From Whitmania pigra (taxonomy: Eukaryota > Annelida > Clitellata > Hirudinida > Haemopidae), in contig JAJTWR010000251.1 of NCBI GenBank assembly GCA_021613335.1, positions 697,001 through 761,000 on the forward strand: a DNA stretch of 64,000 nucleotides. Reading direction: 5' to 3'. This document shows, one piece after another, positions 28,119 to 41,006 of the stretch. The notes beneath the pieces were generated by a model that did not search any database, was not told the DNA's origin, and saw only the letters and a list, made by a program, of their open reading frames with translations. Numbering within the stretch: position 1 is the first letter of the stretch; each line of letters starts with the position of its first letter. Position numbers and translations under genes: made by a program.

Positions 28119-30644
28119 ATGACTGTAGACAGTGAGTTAAACCTTACGATTATTACTTACTGCAAGAAGTCATTTATTAATAAATTAAATATTAACTTAA
28201 GTTTTTGTTAACTAATTTAACTTTCGATTTGCTATATACTTAGGATGTGAAGATTGCCTGGGCAGGACTCCTTATGCCTCTCTCATTGCCACCATCACTA
28301 CTTGCCTTGGTGTGGGACTATTTTGTGGTTCAGGGTACAGGGCATTGGACTTAACAGTAAATGGAATCTTTAATCGCCTCTTCAACGTCACAATACCATG
28401 GTATGCTTTGAAAAAAAAACTTTTTAATCAATTGTTGGTAGTAATTTTTCCTGCGCATTTGAAGTTGAATGTAACGTTACAAGTAAGTTAGTAGCTAATT
28501 GATAGCACTATTAGTATGTTGATACTTAATTCATTAGTGCAGTTTGTATGCTGTTTCAGTGGCTACTTTTCAGTAATTCACAACATCAACTAATACTTCC
28601 TGAAAAAAACCATCATTCACTTTTTCTCAAATTGCAATTCATTGATTCCAGGTTGCAGAATGTTCAGGTCATTTTCTTGATCTTTGGAATCTCCATGGGC
28701 ATATACACCGTCGTCCTCCTCACGTTCGGCTTCCTTTCCACAGGTCTCACCAGGGAAAACCTCTTTGCCAACTTCAAGTCTGCCATTGGCGGAAGGGTGT
28801 TCGCTGGTTTGGTGAGCTTAGCAGAAGCAACTTTTGAAATTTGTACTTATTTTTTTTTATTTTTACTTGGCTAAACATTTGAGGTTCTAAAGTGTTTATA
28901 ACAGGTTTATGTAATTGTTGTGTCAACTTGGTCGACTACTTAAGTTTCTGAATTTTGGCCCATTTTAATTTTGTGTGATTGTTGTTCTGAGTTCAGTGGA
29001 GTTTTATTGTTTCAAATTGACTTTCGAATGCATTTCATTTTTCGTTATATTAAATGTTATTCTGCCTTGTTTGGTTGTGAATTGTCCGCTTTCAAATTCA
29101 ACGGTAATAACAAGTGAATTTGTATTTAATGACACCAATGTGCGGCATCTCTTTTTCCCTTAGGGTACACGGTTCAGCAGGTTTATTGACCCCAACATTA
29201 ATAACATGAATAAATAATTTGAAAAAATGTTAAAAAATAAAATAAATCAAACCAAGAGATTTAAAAATTAAATATCCATCAGCTCATGGTCTTCACGTAC
29301 GTCCTCAACATGGCTTGGCTCGGCATAACCTTCCTCTGCGCCATGCCCATCATCGTCTACGTCATGGTCAAGTCCATCTGCCAACAGGAGATCGTTCAGA
29401 GGGACTTCTGGTTTCTTGACAACTATTGTCTCAACCTCACAAGATTTGGTAAGGCGATCGTCAATTGCTTTGAGATCAGGCTTCAATCGCTTGACATCAA
29501 GATGTCAATCAGTTGATGATATGGTATTAATGAATTGATAATAAGGTGTCAATCAGCATTGAATCCATTTATCAACCATAATTCCAGGCATCTACCAGAA
29601 CTCCTCGGGCACTTTGGTCGATGGACTCTGTGATGAAATTGACCTCAGCCAATTCTGTGAATATGTGAGTTGATTATTAATGAATTGTTATTATTATTGT
29701 GTAATTAATTAGTTATTATAATTATAATCAGTTAATATTATTGTTTAATTAATTAGTTAGTTGAAATGTTCTAATGTAATATTACAATTGTCTCATTGTC
29801 AATTGACTCATGTCACATCATTAATTATATCACTTTACGATCATCTGCACTAGTAATAGTAATTACATTATCATATTATTAATAGTTTTAATGTTAATGG
29901 CAATAATACAATAATAATAATAATAATAATAATAACAATAATAATATGTTCTCAATTTGTTCAATCTGTTGATTGAATCTTCGTTCTGTAAACCTTCTGC
30001 AGGTGTATGATGCAGGTCCGATGTATTGTTTCGCATACATAGGCTCCTTCTTGATCGTCCTTGGCCTGGTTTGTATTCAGTTTGCATTCGTAGCAATGTA
30101 GAATGAAATTCTAGTTTTTTGATGAGAAATGGTTTGTTATAGAAATATCAACTTATATCAAAGTCAATTTAAGTTAATATGTGCTAAATTTAAATCGAGA
30201 TTTCAATTTTAGTCATGTTTGACTAAATAGGGTCACATATCCACGATGGATATGAAAGCACTGCCAGCATATTTGCAATGGCCCTGGATAGCAGGGAAAT
30301 CATTTTAGTCTTTTTCCAGAGGAGGCAAACCCTCATACAACTTGAGGAGATGATCTTTCTTGATTCTAGTCTAATGTCCCCTTCTCAAATGACATTCCTA
30401 GCCCCTAGCCATCTGTCTTTTATTAATAGATTTTTATGTAATATATAATAAGAGGCTATTAACAATAGATTTTTATATAATGTATAATATATAATGTATA
30501 CTCTTCCATATACATCAGACCGTGTACCTCGTCTCTCTCTCGTCCAACTATCAAAGGATCAAGTCTTCGAGAACTCTCAAGGAGTACAGAAGTTATATCG
30601 ATTTGGCCGATCCTTCGAGAAGCGAGCGTTCACTCCGCGACTAA
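28119..30644 (+). CDS. M6: Neuronal membrane glycoprotein M6 (proteolipid protein family)
   Basis: Exons 28119-28131 (putative first), 28244-28400, 28652-28811, 29283-29448, 29588-29664, 30003-30068 and 30519-30644 join in phase to 254 residues. The second exon encodes CEDCLGRTPYASLIATITTC and then GVGLFCGSGYRAL, the hallmark N-terminal helix of the PLP/DM20/M6 family (Cys clusters, PYASLIAT, LFCG). Four membrane helices follow. The large extracellular loop has paired Cys (GLCDEIDLSQFCEY), and the tail (YQRIKSSRTLKEYR) is basic. Family members are palmitoylated tetraspan proteins in neurons and epithelia. The first exon is inferred. The family usually has a tiny first coding exon, and ATGACTGTAGACA followed by GTGAGT supplies the required phase, but another upstream exon is possible. 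Confidence 0.88.
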
Positions 30645-31650
30645 ACACTTCAACATTCCACATTTTCTAGCATTTTGAATATTTAAAAATTTATTTGCTA
30701 GTATTCTGTATAGGACCGATCAGGTGTCGTACATATTTGTTTTTGTCTTTGAATGCTTTTTGGAAGAGGGGATAATTATGTTTTTCTCTCATTGTGGACT
30801 TTTTTAAATCAATAAATTATGGACTGACACATGTGATTTAAGCAAAAACAACTTAATAATGATTCGTAATTCTGAAGATTCAAGCCAATTTAGGTGTTCT
30901 AAGTACCTCAACCAAGAGATATAAAGATTTGAATTGAAAGATTTGTTTTTACTGCCGGAAATAGTCCAGGCTCAATAGGGATCATCATTTCGTCAGTTTT
31001 GCAGTATTAACTCAAACGACTATTGCATTAAACGATTTCCATTTAGTCATCAAAAAGATATATATTTTTAAATTCTTAAATCATCACAGTCATTTCATAA
31101 AAAATAAAAGAAGTATCAGTAGAAATTCAACTATTATTTAAATATAAGAAATTAGATTAGAAAATAATTACCAGAAGCTAAGAATAACTTCATCATTATC
31201 ATCATCTTCCGAGTGATAATGAAACATTTCAACTTTAAACGAATAATTATCATGGATTGAGCAGAAATTGGTCACTTGTCTTCTTGCCATAAGTTATGAA
31301 TAATCAAGAGACAACAAACAAGAAAAGTTTAATTTAAGCAAAAACGAAAACACGGATAAACTGATAAATATTAATACAGTTAGGACTATATAAGGTTCTC
31401 CATTGTTTCAACCAAAAAATACTTAGTGAAGGCATCAAAACAGAAAACAAATTTAAAAAAATTTCTTTATGATATTAATTGGCGAATATATTTAACAGAA
31501 TGCACTTTATGTCATGTTTATGAGGGTTCCTCCGGGAATTCTTTTGCTGTGTTGCTCAACACAATTACTGGGCTTTCATTTCGGCCATCTCCACTTTTTT
31601 TCATTTAAATCCCTAGCGGAATATTTGAGCTAATACATGAAAAACACGAA
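30645..31650. other. Spacer between M6 and the claudin-like gene
   Basis: About 1 kb of AT-rich sequence without coding sense. AATAAATT at 30810 may be the M6 polyadenylation signal. Confidence 0.5.
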
Positions 31651-33640
31651 ATGAGCGAGAACTCGCTTTCTAGGAACTCTCTTCGTTCAAGATCGTCAGC
31701 TTCGATGATCAAATATTACCCCAGGATCGGCAGACGAAAAATTATGCCGGGCATTCCAAAAGCTGCTCACTGGGGTTGGGGACATTTGCCATTACCAGCT
31801 AAGATCATGGTTGCTGGTGTCTTGTGTGGTGTCGTTAGTTTGACAACACCATACTGGGCCTACATTAAGGCTGAGGAATTCGGTCTGTCCACCTTTGGAT
31901 TGTGGCATTACTGCTCAGGTGATGTCTGCAACTCGATCCATGACAATCTTGTTGATGGGCGAAGTGTTGAGGGTTAGTTGGTGGAATGGTTAGGTTTAAA
32001 GAAGATTCTTAACTGTGATTCTGTTGATTAATTTTTTGGTCATGAATTGTCACATTATAATATACTATATTATAAACATATTATATTATATACATATACT
32101 AATTGTAAAAAGAGAACTGCATCCTACAAAATAAATGGGTGCAATGTTTTCAGTAGGCTGTACATATATCTGATTGATATCTAAAAGATTTAAGATGGAA
32201 CCATTTAAACTTTGTTCTACTAGATTAATTTAAGCTTATTCAAAAACTTAATTTATTTTATTTCAGCATGGTTTCACTTCACCCAGGGTAGCATGTCCAT
32301 AGGTGTGGCTTGCAGCGTGGTCAGCCTAGCAATGCTCACCAATAGCATCGAGGGCAGAAAGCTACAGATGACTGTGACTGTGCACACTGCCGTTTCTTGT
32401 ATCCTTGCGATATCAGGTCATTTAGAGTTTCCATTATTTTGAATGTATTTGTTAAGTTTATGTTAATGCAATCTCAGTTATTTAGTCGGATAACCATATT
32501 TGATTGCAAGTTTTTTATGATGATGATGATGATGATGATAAGACTATTGTGATTAATCTAAATCTTGTGAACTCAGTAAATGATTTCTGTTTAAGTTTTA
32601 TTTGATGGTTTGGATAATTTTTGACCCTTTTGTTGTGTGTACAAAAACTGCTGTTGTTATTATTCCATTGTTATGGATTTGTAGTAAGGATCTCATGGGA
32701 GTTTTCATTCATTTTGAATTCTTTTTGAAATTTAATTTTAAAGATTATGCATAATTTTTTCCTTTCACATTTAACAATATATTTTGTCACAAACCTTTGT
32801 TGATTTTTTATTTATGTTCAGGTAGCAGGTTAAAATTTTATCTGAAGATGCTGGGTTAGGTAAAGATATTTTTATTTTACTTGGTCACTCAAACTCACCT
32901 TAATTCCAACTTTTTCAGTTTAAATAATTTTATTGATGAATCAACCTTTGATCGCCAACTTAGTTTCGCTTATAATTTGTAAATTTCAAGTATACTTTCA
33001 CAATTATGGATGGTATTTTTTGAGTATTTATATTTCTGTAATATTTTTAATACTCATCTCATGTCTTCTAGATCCAAAATTAATATATCACTTCAAAATG
33101 TCCCTTAAGCAGTCATGCCAGCGATCGCATTCATCGTCATCATTTTTGATTTAATCGTATTTTCCCGCAGCCTTAGAACACTTTGTGGCTCTGTCCATCT
33201 TTGCCAGCTACTTGGAGAGTTCAGGATTCCTGTTTACATCTTATGGCATCAACAAAATCGACTTCTACGGCTCGTACTATCTGGGAGTCGTCAGCCTCGT
33301 CTGCTCGCTCGTGTCCGCCTTCGTCGTCTACCTCGACAGGAGCGTGACCAGGAAGAGCAAGCCGAAGCAGTTCTGCGAATTCAACTTTTCCAATCCGGAG
33401 CACCTGAAACTACTCCAGGAGTTTTACCAGCAGCAGGGTTATTTCCAGAGTCCAAATGGAAACATTGGCAGCCATGGTGACAGCTTTGAAACTGATCCTC
33501 TCTTGCAGACAGATGCACGGCACCTTCGCAGCCAGGAGGAATCCCTGGGTTACGATAACGGGGGTTACGAAGAACCGCACGATACGGAAAGGGTGGCCCG
33601 TGCTGGGTGGTACGGTTCACCTCCTAACATGGTTGGCTGA
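31651..33640 (+). CDS. Claudin/PMP22-like four-transmembrane protein
   Basis: Exons 31651-31972, 32267-32416 and 33171-33640 join in phase to 313 residues. The first extracellular loop carries the claudin-superfamily signature: W69, GLW (83-85), C88 and C93 (FGLWHYCSGDVC). Four membrane helices start near 51, 112, 145 and 178. The N-terminal cytoplasmic stretch of about 50 residues is Ser/Arg-rich. The C-terminal tail of about 105 residues is hydrophilic (FETDPLL, GGYEEPHDTE). Proteins of this superfamily form or regulate cell junctions, or act as channel or receptor subunits. I cannot assign a subfamily. The gene is tail-to-tail with CEP41, with 458 bases between stop codons. Confidence 0.8.
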
Positions 33641-34098
33641 ACGATCGGTCAAGCCATTACAACCCATTTTGACAACTTCAAAGCTAGTTCTGTTTCATTG
33701 AAGATGCTTAAACATTCGATGCAGTCATACTTTTTTTTTGTCAATTTCATAATTGATGTTCTACTGAATAACTTTTTTTTACAACTTCATTAAAATATGA
33801 GAATTGCTATGAAAATATCCGGAAAAATCAGCTGAAACTCATACAAGGAGGCGTCTGGCTTACTGATCACAATTTAGAAGGAAAAGCAAAAAGTCAGATC
33901 CATGCATTTGAATCTCAAACGACAAATTAAACAGGCAATAAGTTCGTAAAAGCCACTCCAACAATGAAAATATTTTCACGCAATGGTGATTGGCACAAAC
34001 ACACGTGCAATCGAACATACGAAAAGTCACGACAATTTAAAATAGGTCGATTAAGTTTCCGGTCTCCTTTTTCAACGCGTCATTTTTTCATTTCCCGA

Positions 34099-37000
34099 TC
34101 AGGGCTTGAAGGCGGGCCTGCCGAGGCTGATGGAGCCAGAACGGCTGGACGAGCAGCTGCTCGAGACACGAATATTTCTCAGGGAAACGGAGGATTTACC
34201 TGTAAGAGGAGATAAAGGTGGAGTGAGGGTTTTAATCAAGTTTTGTGGTGGACTCGAGTTGAGCGAATGGACATTCTGATATGTCATCGGTGCAGAACTA
34301 AATAGCAATGCCTCTCTCGTGTCCTTTAAGGTTTCCTGCTTATATAAATGAATTCCACTTCCAGAGAGCCATATGCAACCAGCAGAAGTGATTTTTGCAG
34401 ATCATTTGCAGAGCAGTGCAAACCAGGCTCCATATGAGACAAATCACAATTATCATTATTACTGCTATTACTATTGTTAATATATAATTATTATTAATAA
34501 TATTATCATTATTATTATATTGACTGCTGCTAACATCAAATCGCATTCACTCACTGATCCTGCTGCTCAGAGAACTTCCGGATGCCACAGACGTTCTCAT
34601 CATGTTGCTGAGGTTGATCTCCAGCTTTTCCACGTCCTCTCTTTCCAAGGAATGCTTGAGTGACTGTATGGGAGTCTGGAGATTCGTAGTTGGTTGCCTA
34701 CTGAGGTGGTCCAGCTTCCTGACCGCATCTCCCTCCCTGGAGGAGAGGAGGGAGAGTGGCATGGAGCCCGTTATAAGGCCCTCTGGAAACATCTTGTAAG
34801 CCAGCTTTAGACCTGTATTTATCCATTGTGGTGATAGAAATAATAATAATTAAAACTATAATTAACCACAATAAAAAGCAGTTGTGGAGATGAAGCAATG
34901 AAAGTGATGACTATGTTGTCATTACAGACATTGAACAAGTGATCATCGCCATTATCATTGTTGTTATCATTATTATCAAGACCACCAGTATCATCATTAA
35001 TGTCATCGTTACTATGACGAACCTCCGGACAGCATGAAGATGTTGTCGTAGCCTCTTTGGAGCAGAGAAGTTGTCACGATCGGGGCTATCGTCTCGTCGT
35101 CATCATAAACCACGATAACCTTGCCCTCCTTGTTTTTCTGGTGATGTTTAATAATCACATTAATGACTACTGGTTAATATTATTATTATTGGTGGTATGC
35201 AGATTGGCCAAATGGGTAGCGTCCCTGCGTGAAGCAGTAATAACAGTCGTTATGTGTCGAGTTTGCAACCCAGCCTGCACTGCCAGTGATCGTCATAGGG
35301 GTGCAGAAGGCATAGAAGGGGCGCTATATAAATGATGGTTCAATTAAGAAGTGCACTTAAAGCAAAAAATTGTCTAAGTACAAATATTACTATTATTTTT
35401 ATTATTGTTATTATCAGATAACTAACTTTATGACAACAACAATGTAAAAATTAAGCTTTTGTCTGTCTGCTTTCTAACCTTTACTATCTATGTAAACCCT
35501 AACTATGAAAGAGAACTATGAAAAATCCCAACTTAAGAAAGTAGTATGCTTGAATAATGTATTATTAAGAAGGTAATGTGTTTGAATAATGTATTATTAT
35601 GTGGTTAACATTTAATCCATTGATTTTGATCATGCTGTTGTGTCAAACATCCATCAGCAACAACTCACAAAAGCCAGCATCTCCTTTGATTCATAGTTGA
35701 CCGATCGAGACAGCATCGACTTCGGGAAGTTGTAAGCTGCGGGAACAGGAAAACAAAGATTAACGTCCAAGTTCGTGATAATTTTTCTTAATAACAAAAT
35801 ATAAAAATATATTTAGAAATTAAACCATCACTTGAATTTAAGAAATTAATTTATAAAATAATTAGCAAAAGAATAAATCCAACATTATCATCATCATCTC
35901 CACAATTCAACCACAAACAGTTAGAAATCATCATCACCAATAAAACCAAACCACCTGGAATGATCCTGCACCTGTCGTAGTCATCACGGTCTCTGACATC
36001 CAATAAGAGATAGGGACAGAGGTCACCAGAGTTTGAGTATGACCCTTGGCCATTTATGATGAGCTGGCTTTTGGTGTTGTTGGCGTTCTGTTGCTGTTGT
36101 TGTTGGTGGTGGGGCAGTTGTTGTCTTTCTTTTAGGTCCATTTCACCGATTCCTTGAGCCACACTGCAAGTTGAGGAAACATTGAGTTGCAGTGACGTGC
36201 GAGTTAGCTCAGAGGGTTGCATTCCTGAGAATGGCGATGAAAGCAACACTCGTCACCTGTCGTGTTTGCAACCCAACTTGTACCGCCAGGATGGGGGTGC
36301 TATATAAATGGTGGATCGATTAAGAAGTGCCTTCACATCCTATCCAGATACATAAGGCACTCAAAAGATCAGCCAAATACAAATAAACAAATATAGAAGA
36401 GAATCGGGTGTTGTTGTATGTCTATGTTTGTTGTGATCATAATGGCTTTTTGGTACGATTAAGGATGAAGTAATAATAACAGTAATGATAGTAACAATAA
36501 TAATTGCAATGACATAAATAAAATGTTCATAGCGAATGTGAAATAAATTAAATTATAATGATCACATCTGCATTATGCTTAACTATTATGTTTGTATTTA
36601 TCAACTAAACATGGGGCTGTTACCATCAATGTAACAGAATTGCTACCACTGCACAATGTGTTTCAATGAAATGAGAATCCAATAGAATAAAATCTAACAA
36701 CACTCCATCCTCTCATGGCAACAACCCTCACCCAAGGAATGTGGATCTGTCTGTCTCTGGGACATTGTTGTTTCCATCTCCGATTCCAATGTTGGCAGGC
36801 CAATGAGCAGCACCATCTTTCTTTTCCGTTTCTATTTCGTTCCTACTTCCTTCTGATGTCGGAGTGTCTGGAATGATTGAATGAACCAAGTAGAAGAACG
36901 AATCTGTCTTTCGTCTCATTTACCTTTACCTGGTGTTTCGAGGTCATCATTTTCCAGGTGGTACACTTGAACAACCTGGAAATAATGAGATGGTAAATTA

Positions 37001-37503
37001 ATGTTAGCTAAATGAAGGCAATTTTAGTTTAAGTGCTTTTAAGATATTTATAAATTCTTACAAGTTGAACGAATGTTGTTATCTTCATCCTTTTGAAGAT
37101 CTCATCTTTTGAAAATTTGTAATCTGAAAAGTTTTTTAACACATTGAAGATGAAAATCACTTCTTCTTTATTTCAGAAATTATTACATAGCGCGATTAAA
37201 AAGTACTACTTTGTTTAAGTTCTTCGATTTTCTGAAGCTGTTTTGAAAGGCTGGCTCCTACCAACGATATGGGAAAGTTAAGTTCATGTCGTTATAACAA
37301 ATGAAATAAAACAAATCCTTCTGTAATAGTTACCAGTGTCAATTGTAGGTTTCACATTTTTATATTTAGGATTAATTGGAATGCGTTTCTGCAAAGGCTG
37401 AAACAATTTTCAATATTATATTTAAGTAAAATAGATATTCAAAAAAATATTTAGGCCATATCTCAAAAATTACGTCTAATTTCTTCGGCATTTTCCTCGA
37501 CAT
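34099..37503 (-). CDS. CEP41: Centrosomal protein of 41 kDa (rhodanese-domain ciliary protein)
   Basis: Eleven exons in coding order: 37503-37474, 37397-37334, 37257-37210, 37123-37062, 36975-36930, 36867-36732, 36163-35955, 35736-35669, 35137-35023, 34812-34555 and 34199-34099. They total 1137 bases (378 residues) with every phase matched. Recognised segments are KRIPINPKYKNVKPTIDTG, NYKFSKDEIFKRMKITTF, YLLLDVRDRDDYDRC, VIVVYDDDE and NIFMLSGG...FPEGLITGS, in the order of vertebrate CEP41. A rhodanese domain spans about 178-275. The usual active-site Cys is absent (DDD at that place), as in other CEP41 proteins, so it is probably not a sulfurtransferase. CEP41 sits at centrioles and cilia and is needed for tubulin glutamylation. 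Introns 6 and 8 contain SINE-like repeats. It shares a short head-to-head upstream region with GSTK. Confidence 0.95.
35200..35355 (+). mobile_element. tRNA-derived SINE-like repeat, copy A (CEP41 intron)
   Basis: A pol III A-box-like TGGCCAAATGGG (35205-35216), a B-box-like GAGTTTGCAACCC (35259-35271) and a 3' end GCTATATAAATG...GAAGTGC that matches copy B at 36190-36330. Confidence 0.6.
36190..36330 (+). mobile_element. tRNA-derived SINE-like repeat, copy B (CEP41 intron)
   Basis: An A-box TTAGCTCAGAGGG (36204-36216), a B-box-like GTGTTTGCAACCC (36262-36274) and the shared 3' segment GCTATATAAATGGTGG...ATTAAGAAGTGC. Similarity to copy A is clearest from the B-box to the 3' end. Confidence 0.65.
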
Positions 37504-38113
37504 CTTCAATGAAAACACGGTTGTCAACGAAAATATTCCATTTCAAAACAGGTCAGAGAGGGATTATTTTAAAATTTTGTTAGATCAACAAAAAGGACAA
37601 ATACAATTGTATGACAATTCAATTTGGTTTTGCATATTTTAATTTTTTTTAAATATAAATTAAAAAATTGCTATGAAAGATCTGTGGTAAAACAGATTGA
37701 TTCCATAACTTTTTCTCACTTTCCACGAATTTAAAGCATTTTCTCGAATAGTAACAGTTCTACAGGCTTATTTTTTAAAAAGCATTTGGATATCGACAAA
37801 CCATTTTGCACAGACCAAAACTACTTTGCAAAAGTGATCAGACGCAAATCAGCAAGCAGGTGCTTTGGGGCACGGTCTGTGAACTTTATATACTTTAATT
37901 TAAACTCTCAACTTCTCAAAAATAGTGTTTATTTTATTTTTAGTTGTTCAGAATCATTCAGTAAATAAAAAGTGTTTCGTGACTGAGAATTATTAGGGAA
38001 CAATGAGAGGTCTTTATTTGACCTAGTATTGAAAAGTAGTCTGGTTTGTGAACTCAAAGTCTGTATCAGGACCTAGTCCTTGAGGAATTGTGCGAACATA
38101 ATTTTTGTGCAAA
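37504..38113. promoter_or_regulatory. Shared upstream region between CEP41 and GSTK
   Basis: 610 bases separate the two divergent start codons. It is AT-rich, with no clear TATA box or known motif that I can name. It must carry both promoters unless untranslated exons lie elsewhere. Confidence 0.5.
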
Positions 38114-40462
38114 ATGACAGCAACTAATACATTAGCTAAGCAGGTTAAATTGTTTTACGATGTCATTTCTCCGTATTCCTGGATCGGATTCGAGGTAATT
38201 GAATGGCGGTTGATAATATTTTTTTACGTTTCTTGACAAGATGGGTGACTGAAGTTTGATGGAAATTGCTTGGAAATGTCGCTGAATTAGGAAACTTATT
38301 CACAACTAAAGCACCAGCTAAAAAGTGGGCTATGACTGAAGAACCAAATAAAACTGCGCTTGACACTTTCAGAATTCAATGAATTGTTGTTAGGTCCTGT
38401 GCAGATATAGACAGAAGTGGAATATGGACTTGGTGCTCAAGCCATTCTTTGTTGGAGCAGTGGTTAAGGAAGCTGGTAAAGTAATAGTATTACTGTAATA
38501 CTAAATTAAAGCTTATTTTAGATGCATTATCTATGTTTGGCTTTAAAATGCTGATTGGTATTTTTCATTAATAATTTTTTGCAGGATATTGAATATCTAT
38601 TATCTATATTACTGTATCATCTACATTTCTTTATTAATGAATAAACTTTAGGCAACTCAGCACCAATGTTGATCAAGAACAAAGGAATTTATATGAATCA
38701 TGACCTGATGAGACTTTCAAAGTTTTACAACATCCCAATCAACATTCCCAAGGTTGTTTATAAATTGCTTAAATTTAAAATATTTCAAAACTCGCAGTCT
38801 AAAATTCATGATGATATAACATGGTTTATTCTTTAATAATTTTTTTTGTGTAATAATGATAATAGTATTATATTGACTGAATTTTGCTAATAATATTAAA
38901 ATAAATCAACTCAACATAACTTGTTACAATAAGTTATAATGCCTAAATATTATTAAAAACTCATAGTAGATTTATAATAACCCAATTGAGTAAGATGAAA
39001 TGTTACCTGATAAATGAACAATTCCAATTTTTAGGATGTCATGAAAGTTATATTGTCGAAAGGTTCTCTGGCAGCTCAGAGACTCATAACGGCCGTGCAG
39101 ACGACACATCCAGACAAGGTCGAGGACGTTTCGAGGGAATTCTGGATGAGAATTTGGAGTCGGGTTGGATTACCTTTGGAATTTATTTTGTTCGCAGTTC
39201 TTTAGTGTTTTATGTTTGGTCTTAACTGGCCTCGATAATTTTGATTAATGAACCGATTTATTTTCAATTTAATTATTATTTATTTAATTATGTTCTTATT
39301 TATCTAGTGTAATTATACTAATGTTTGTCTAATCATTAGTGTTTATTTAATTATAATATTATTTGTCTAGCTATATTATTATTTAATGTTAGTATGCAAG
39401 TGTGTTATTTCTTAATTAATTGTATTATTATTATTATTATTATTGCATTATGTCTCATTAAAATTAAGTATAATAATTTATTATTAAGGATGAAGACATT
39501 TGTGAAGATCTTAGCTTGAAAGCAGTAAGCCTTATTTCTTGGATTAGCAATAAATAAATATTATTTTTCTGGAATATTTCCTCCTTCAACTATTTTATCA
39601 CATACAATTTGAGATTACATTTATGAGCTTCATTGTTCTAATGTATTGCAATACACTGCATTAAATATTTATATTACATTTTTATAATTATTTGATATAA
39701 CTTTTTGTAGAACCTCTGATGCACATGGCATCTTAAAAATTTGTTATTACTATTATTATTATTGTTATTGTTATTGTTATTATTATTATTATTATTATCG
39801 CAGTTATTATAGTAATTATTATTATGTAGACAATTTAATCATTAACATTTTGATATGCTTGAATATCACAACTTTGGCTCGATTTTCCATCAAGGTGCTT
39901 GCATCGGTTGGCTTTGATGATCATCAAATCGATGAACTCATGGGCATTTCAAAAGATAAGGCAACTTCAGAAAAACTCAAACAAACGACCCAAGAAGCGA
40001 TCGATGCCAAGGTGTTCAATAGAAAGATATGTTTAAAATTGTTAAATGTTCAAAATCATGATTTTGGGTGAGTAATGCATTATAAATCAATCCATTTGTT
40101 CAAACATCATTCACTTTTGATTTACCACAATATATATGTGGTGCTTATTTTTTAGACTTTATTGCCTAGATTGATACATATTTATAAGAAAACTTGCAGG
40201 CATTTGGTGCACCAGTGATATTGTGCAAGGACCGCAGTGGCAAAGAACACATGCTCTTTGGCTCTGATAGAATGGAACTATTGGCATCTCTGATTGGTAA
40301 TCATAAACATGCTCACCCAGTTAGCTATAAAGTGGAATTGATAAAAATGATTTCCAACAATGAAGATATCTTTGCTGATTTTATGCTTTCTATAAATAAT
40401 ATTTGTTCAATTTTATAGGTGAAAAGTATGATGGCCCCTTGGCCAATCTATCAAAGATGTGA
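38114..40462 (+). CDS. GSTK1: Glutathione S-transferase kappa
   Basis: Eight exons (38114-38194, 38394-38475, 38652-38752, 39035-39163, 39489-39524, 39895-40011, 40200-40296, 40419-40462) join in phase to 228 residues; the human enzyme has 226. The N-terminus KLFYDVISPYSWIGFE contains the catalytic Ser (S19 here, Ser16 in human) in a DsbA-like thioredoxin fold. EFWMRIWSRDEDI and HMLFGSDRMELLASLIG are also diagnostic. The enzyme conjugates glutathione to electrophiles and reduces peroxides in mitochondria and peroxisomes. The protein ends in SKM, which fits the peroxisomal PTS1 pattern [SAC][KRH][LM]; human GSTK1 ends in ARL. It is head-to-head with CEP41 and tail-to-tail with the copper transporter. 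Confidence 0.95.
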
Positions 40463-40777
40463 TGTTCCTCTACCTTCTCAGTCATTTGAAGGAACAGTTG
40501 AAGTGGCATCATGTAAAAACCATTTGGACATTGTTTATTTAACAATTTACTACCCTATGCAATAAATTCAAACAATTTACAATGAGCGAAGCCGTTCGGC
40601 CACTTGCACTCCCCAGTCTTGAGTCACCAAGACAAAAAATGACAACAAATAATATAAGATTACAATATTAAGCGATTTAAATTTAAAAATCAGTGTGTTT
40701 TAGAAATAAAGTTATGAATGCCTTCGCTCTGCATTTCGCACGGTAATGACTGAAAAAGTGGCACGCGAGACGCATAA

Positions 40778-40900
40778 TTTGGCGCCGATTATATAAAAGG
40801 ATGCATTCAACCGAAAACCAACAAACAATAATGTAGAAAAATGGCAGATCCCAAGCGTTTCATCACAGTTAAAACATCTGTCGACGAGCATGAATATTAA
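40778..40900 (+). promoter_or_regulatory. TATA-type promoter followed by a 19-codon open frame
   Basis: An E2F-like TTTGGCGC (40778-40785) and a TATA box TTATATAAAAGG (40789-40800) stand about 50 bases before ATG 40841. The frame reads MADPKRFITVKTSVDEHEY and stops at 40898-40900. The arrangement looks like a compact core promoter. The frame may be a small protein, a first exon or chance. Confidence 0.3.
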
Positions 40901-41006
40901 ATCGATTGAGTTTTGTTATTCGAGTAAATGGCTAATTATTTCCATCTATCGATTTAAAATCGTCTCAGTTTGAGGTGGAAGATGACCTCTTTCTGAACAT
41001 TGTAAT

